Of a stretch of 64,000 nucleotides of DNA, positions 63,800-64,000 are shown piece after piece. The position numbers were made by a program, and so were the translations under genes. Location: assembly GCA_949752795.1 (NCBI GenBank), contig OX457070.1:33885574-33949573 (forward strand), given 5' to 3'. The DNA comes from Hyperoodon ampullatus (Eukaryota > Chordata > Mammalia > Artiodactyla > Ziphiidae). How positions within the stretch are numbered: position 1 is the first letter of the stretch; each line of letters opens with the position of its first letter. The notes below the pieces were generated by a model. It made no database searches and was not told where the DNA came from. It was given only the letters and a program-made list of their open reading frames with translations.

Positions 63800-64000
63800 G
63801 AAAAAAAAATGTCATGAAGAACCAGGGGTAAAACAGGAATAAAGACACAGACCTACTTGAGAATGGACTTGAGGATATGGGGAGGGGGAAGGGTAAGCTG
63901 TGACAAAGTGAGACAGAGGCATGGACATATATATACACTACCAAACATAATGTAGATAGCTAGTGGGAAGCAGCCACATAGCACAGGGAGATCAGCTCGG

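Larger units (their letters stand above)
60254..64000 (+). repeat. L1 satellite unit U17, cut by the window end
   Basis: 3747 bp are visible, up to the 3' UTR just before its G-rich tract. It has a private set of linker changes (Ser-Asn-Gln-Lys, Thr-Gly-Met-Asp-Asn-Gln) near 61150-61250 and Lys-Glu-Gly-Arg near 62730. Confidence 0.93.

Noticed and set aside
1..64000. Pure assembly artefact (looped or duplicated contig)
   Set aside because: Units differ by private indels and substitutions. The second 26 kb block also differs from the first in clustered patches and in unit number, which a simple duplicate would not. It cannot be fully excluded without reads.
1..64000. Centromeric CENP-B box or telomeric repeats
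   Set aside because: I scanned for the CENP-B box pattern and for TTAGGG tandem runs and found none. The array may still be pericentromeric, but the sequence itself does not show it.
1..64000. Prokaryotic systems (CRISPR, insertion sequences, phage), tRNA or rRNA genes, retroviral or LTR elements
   Set aside because: The 3.9 kb direct repeats are far too long for CRISPR and the RT is of L1 type. No LTRs, gag, integrase, or tRNA/rRNA-like sequence are visible.

Overview
This window is mammalian nuclear heterochromatin-type DNA. It is an uninterrupted head-to-tail tandem array of 5'-truncated LINE-1 (L1) copies, all on the + strand. I find no host gene, no RNA gene and no unique sequence. Translations of every unit match L1 ORF2p from about residue 100 of the human protein to its C-terminus. 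The 3' UTR, with its G-rich polypurine stretch, is of the type I recognise from cetartiodactyl L1s. From memory, a published satellite family of cetaceans (the common cetacean satellite, unit about 1.6-1.8 kb) also derives from L1. A whale or dolphin is therefore my best guess for the source, at about 50-60% confidence; the mammalian assignment is close to certain.

Layout: the window opens with the last 67 bases of a unit and then holds 17 units, called U1 to U17 here. They start at 68, 3961, 7884, 10672, 14566, 18466, 22366, 26264, 30157, 34080, 36868, 40762, 44662, 48559, 52458, 56356 and 60254. A standard unit is 3893-3900 bp. It runs from the endonuclease (EN) part of ORF2, through linker, reverse transcriptase (RT) and Cys-rich C-terminal domain, to the 3' UTR and a degenerate A-rich tail that abuts the next unit directly. 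U2 and U9 are 3923 bp hybrids whose 3' two thirds is a better-preserved, more canonical L1 with its own poly(A) tail. U3 and U10 (2788 bp) lack the EN and most of the linker.

Above the 3.9 kb period lies a higher-order repeat. U1-U7 (68-26263, 26,196 bp) are repeated as U8-U13 at an offset of 26,196 bp, including the odd hybrid and truncated units. The second copy carries local patches from other units (in U9, U11, U12 and U13) and ends one unit early. U14-U17 form a flanking stretch of more uniform units.

Function: nothing here looks able to code for an active protein. EN lacks its N-terminal catalytic residues in every unit, and most units share the same stops and frameshifts. The array therefore grew by DNA-level amplification (unequal crossover and conversion) from an already dead L1, not by repeated retrotransposition. 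The one exception is the L1 segment inside U2/U9. All identity statements were read by eye from the sequence; no alignment was computed.
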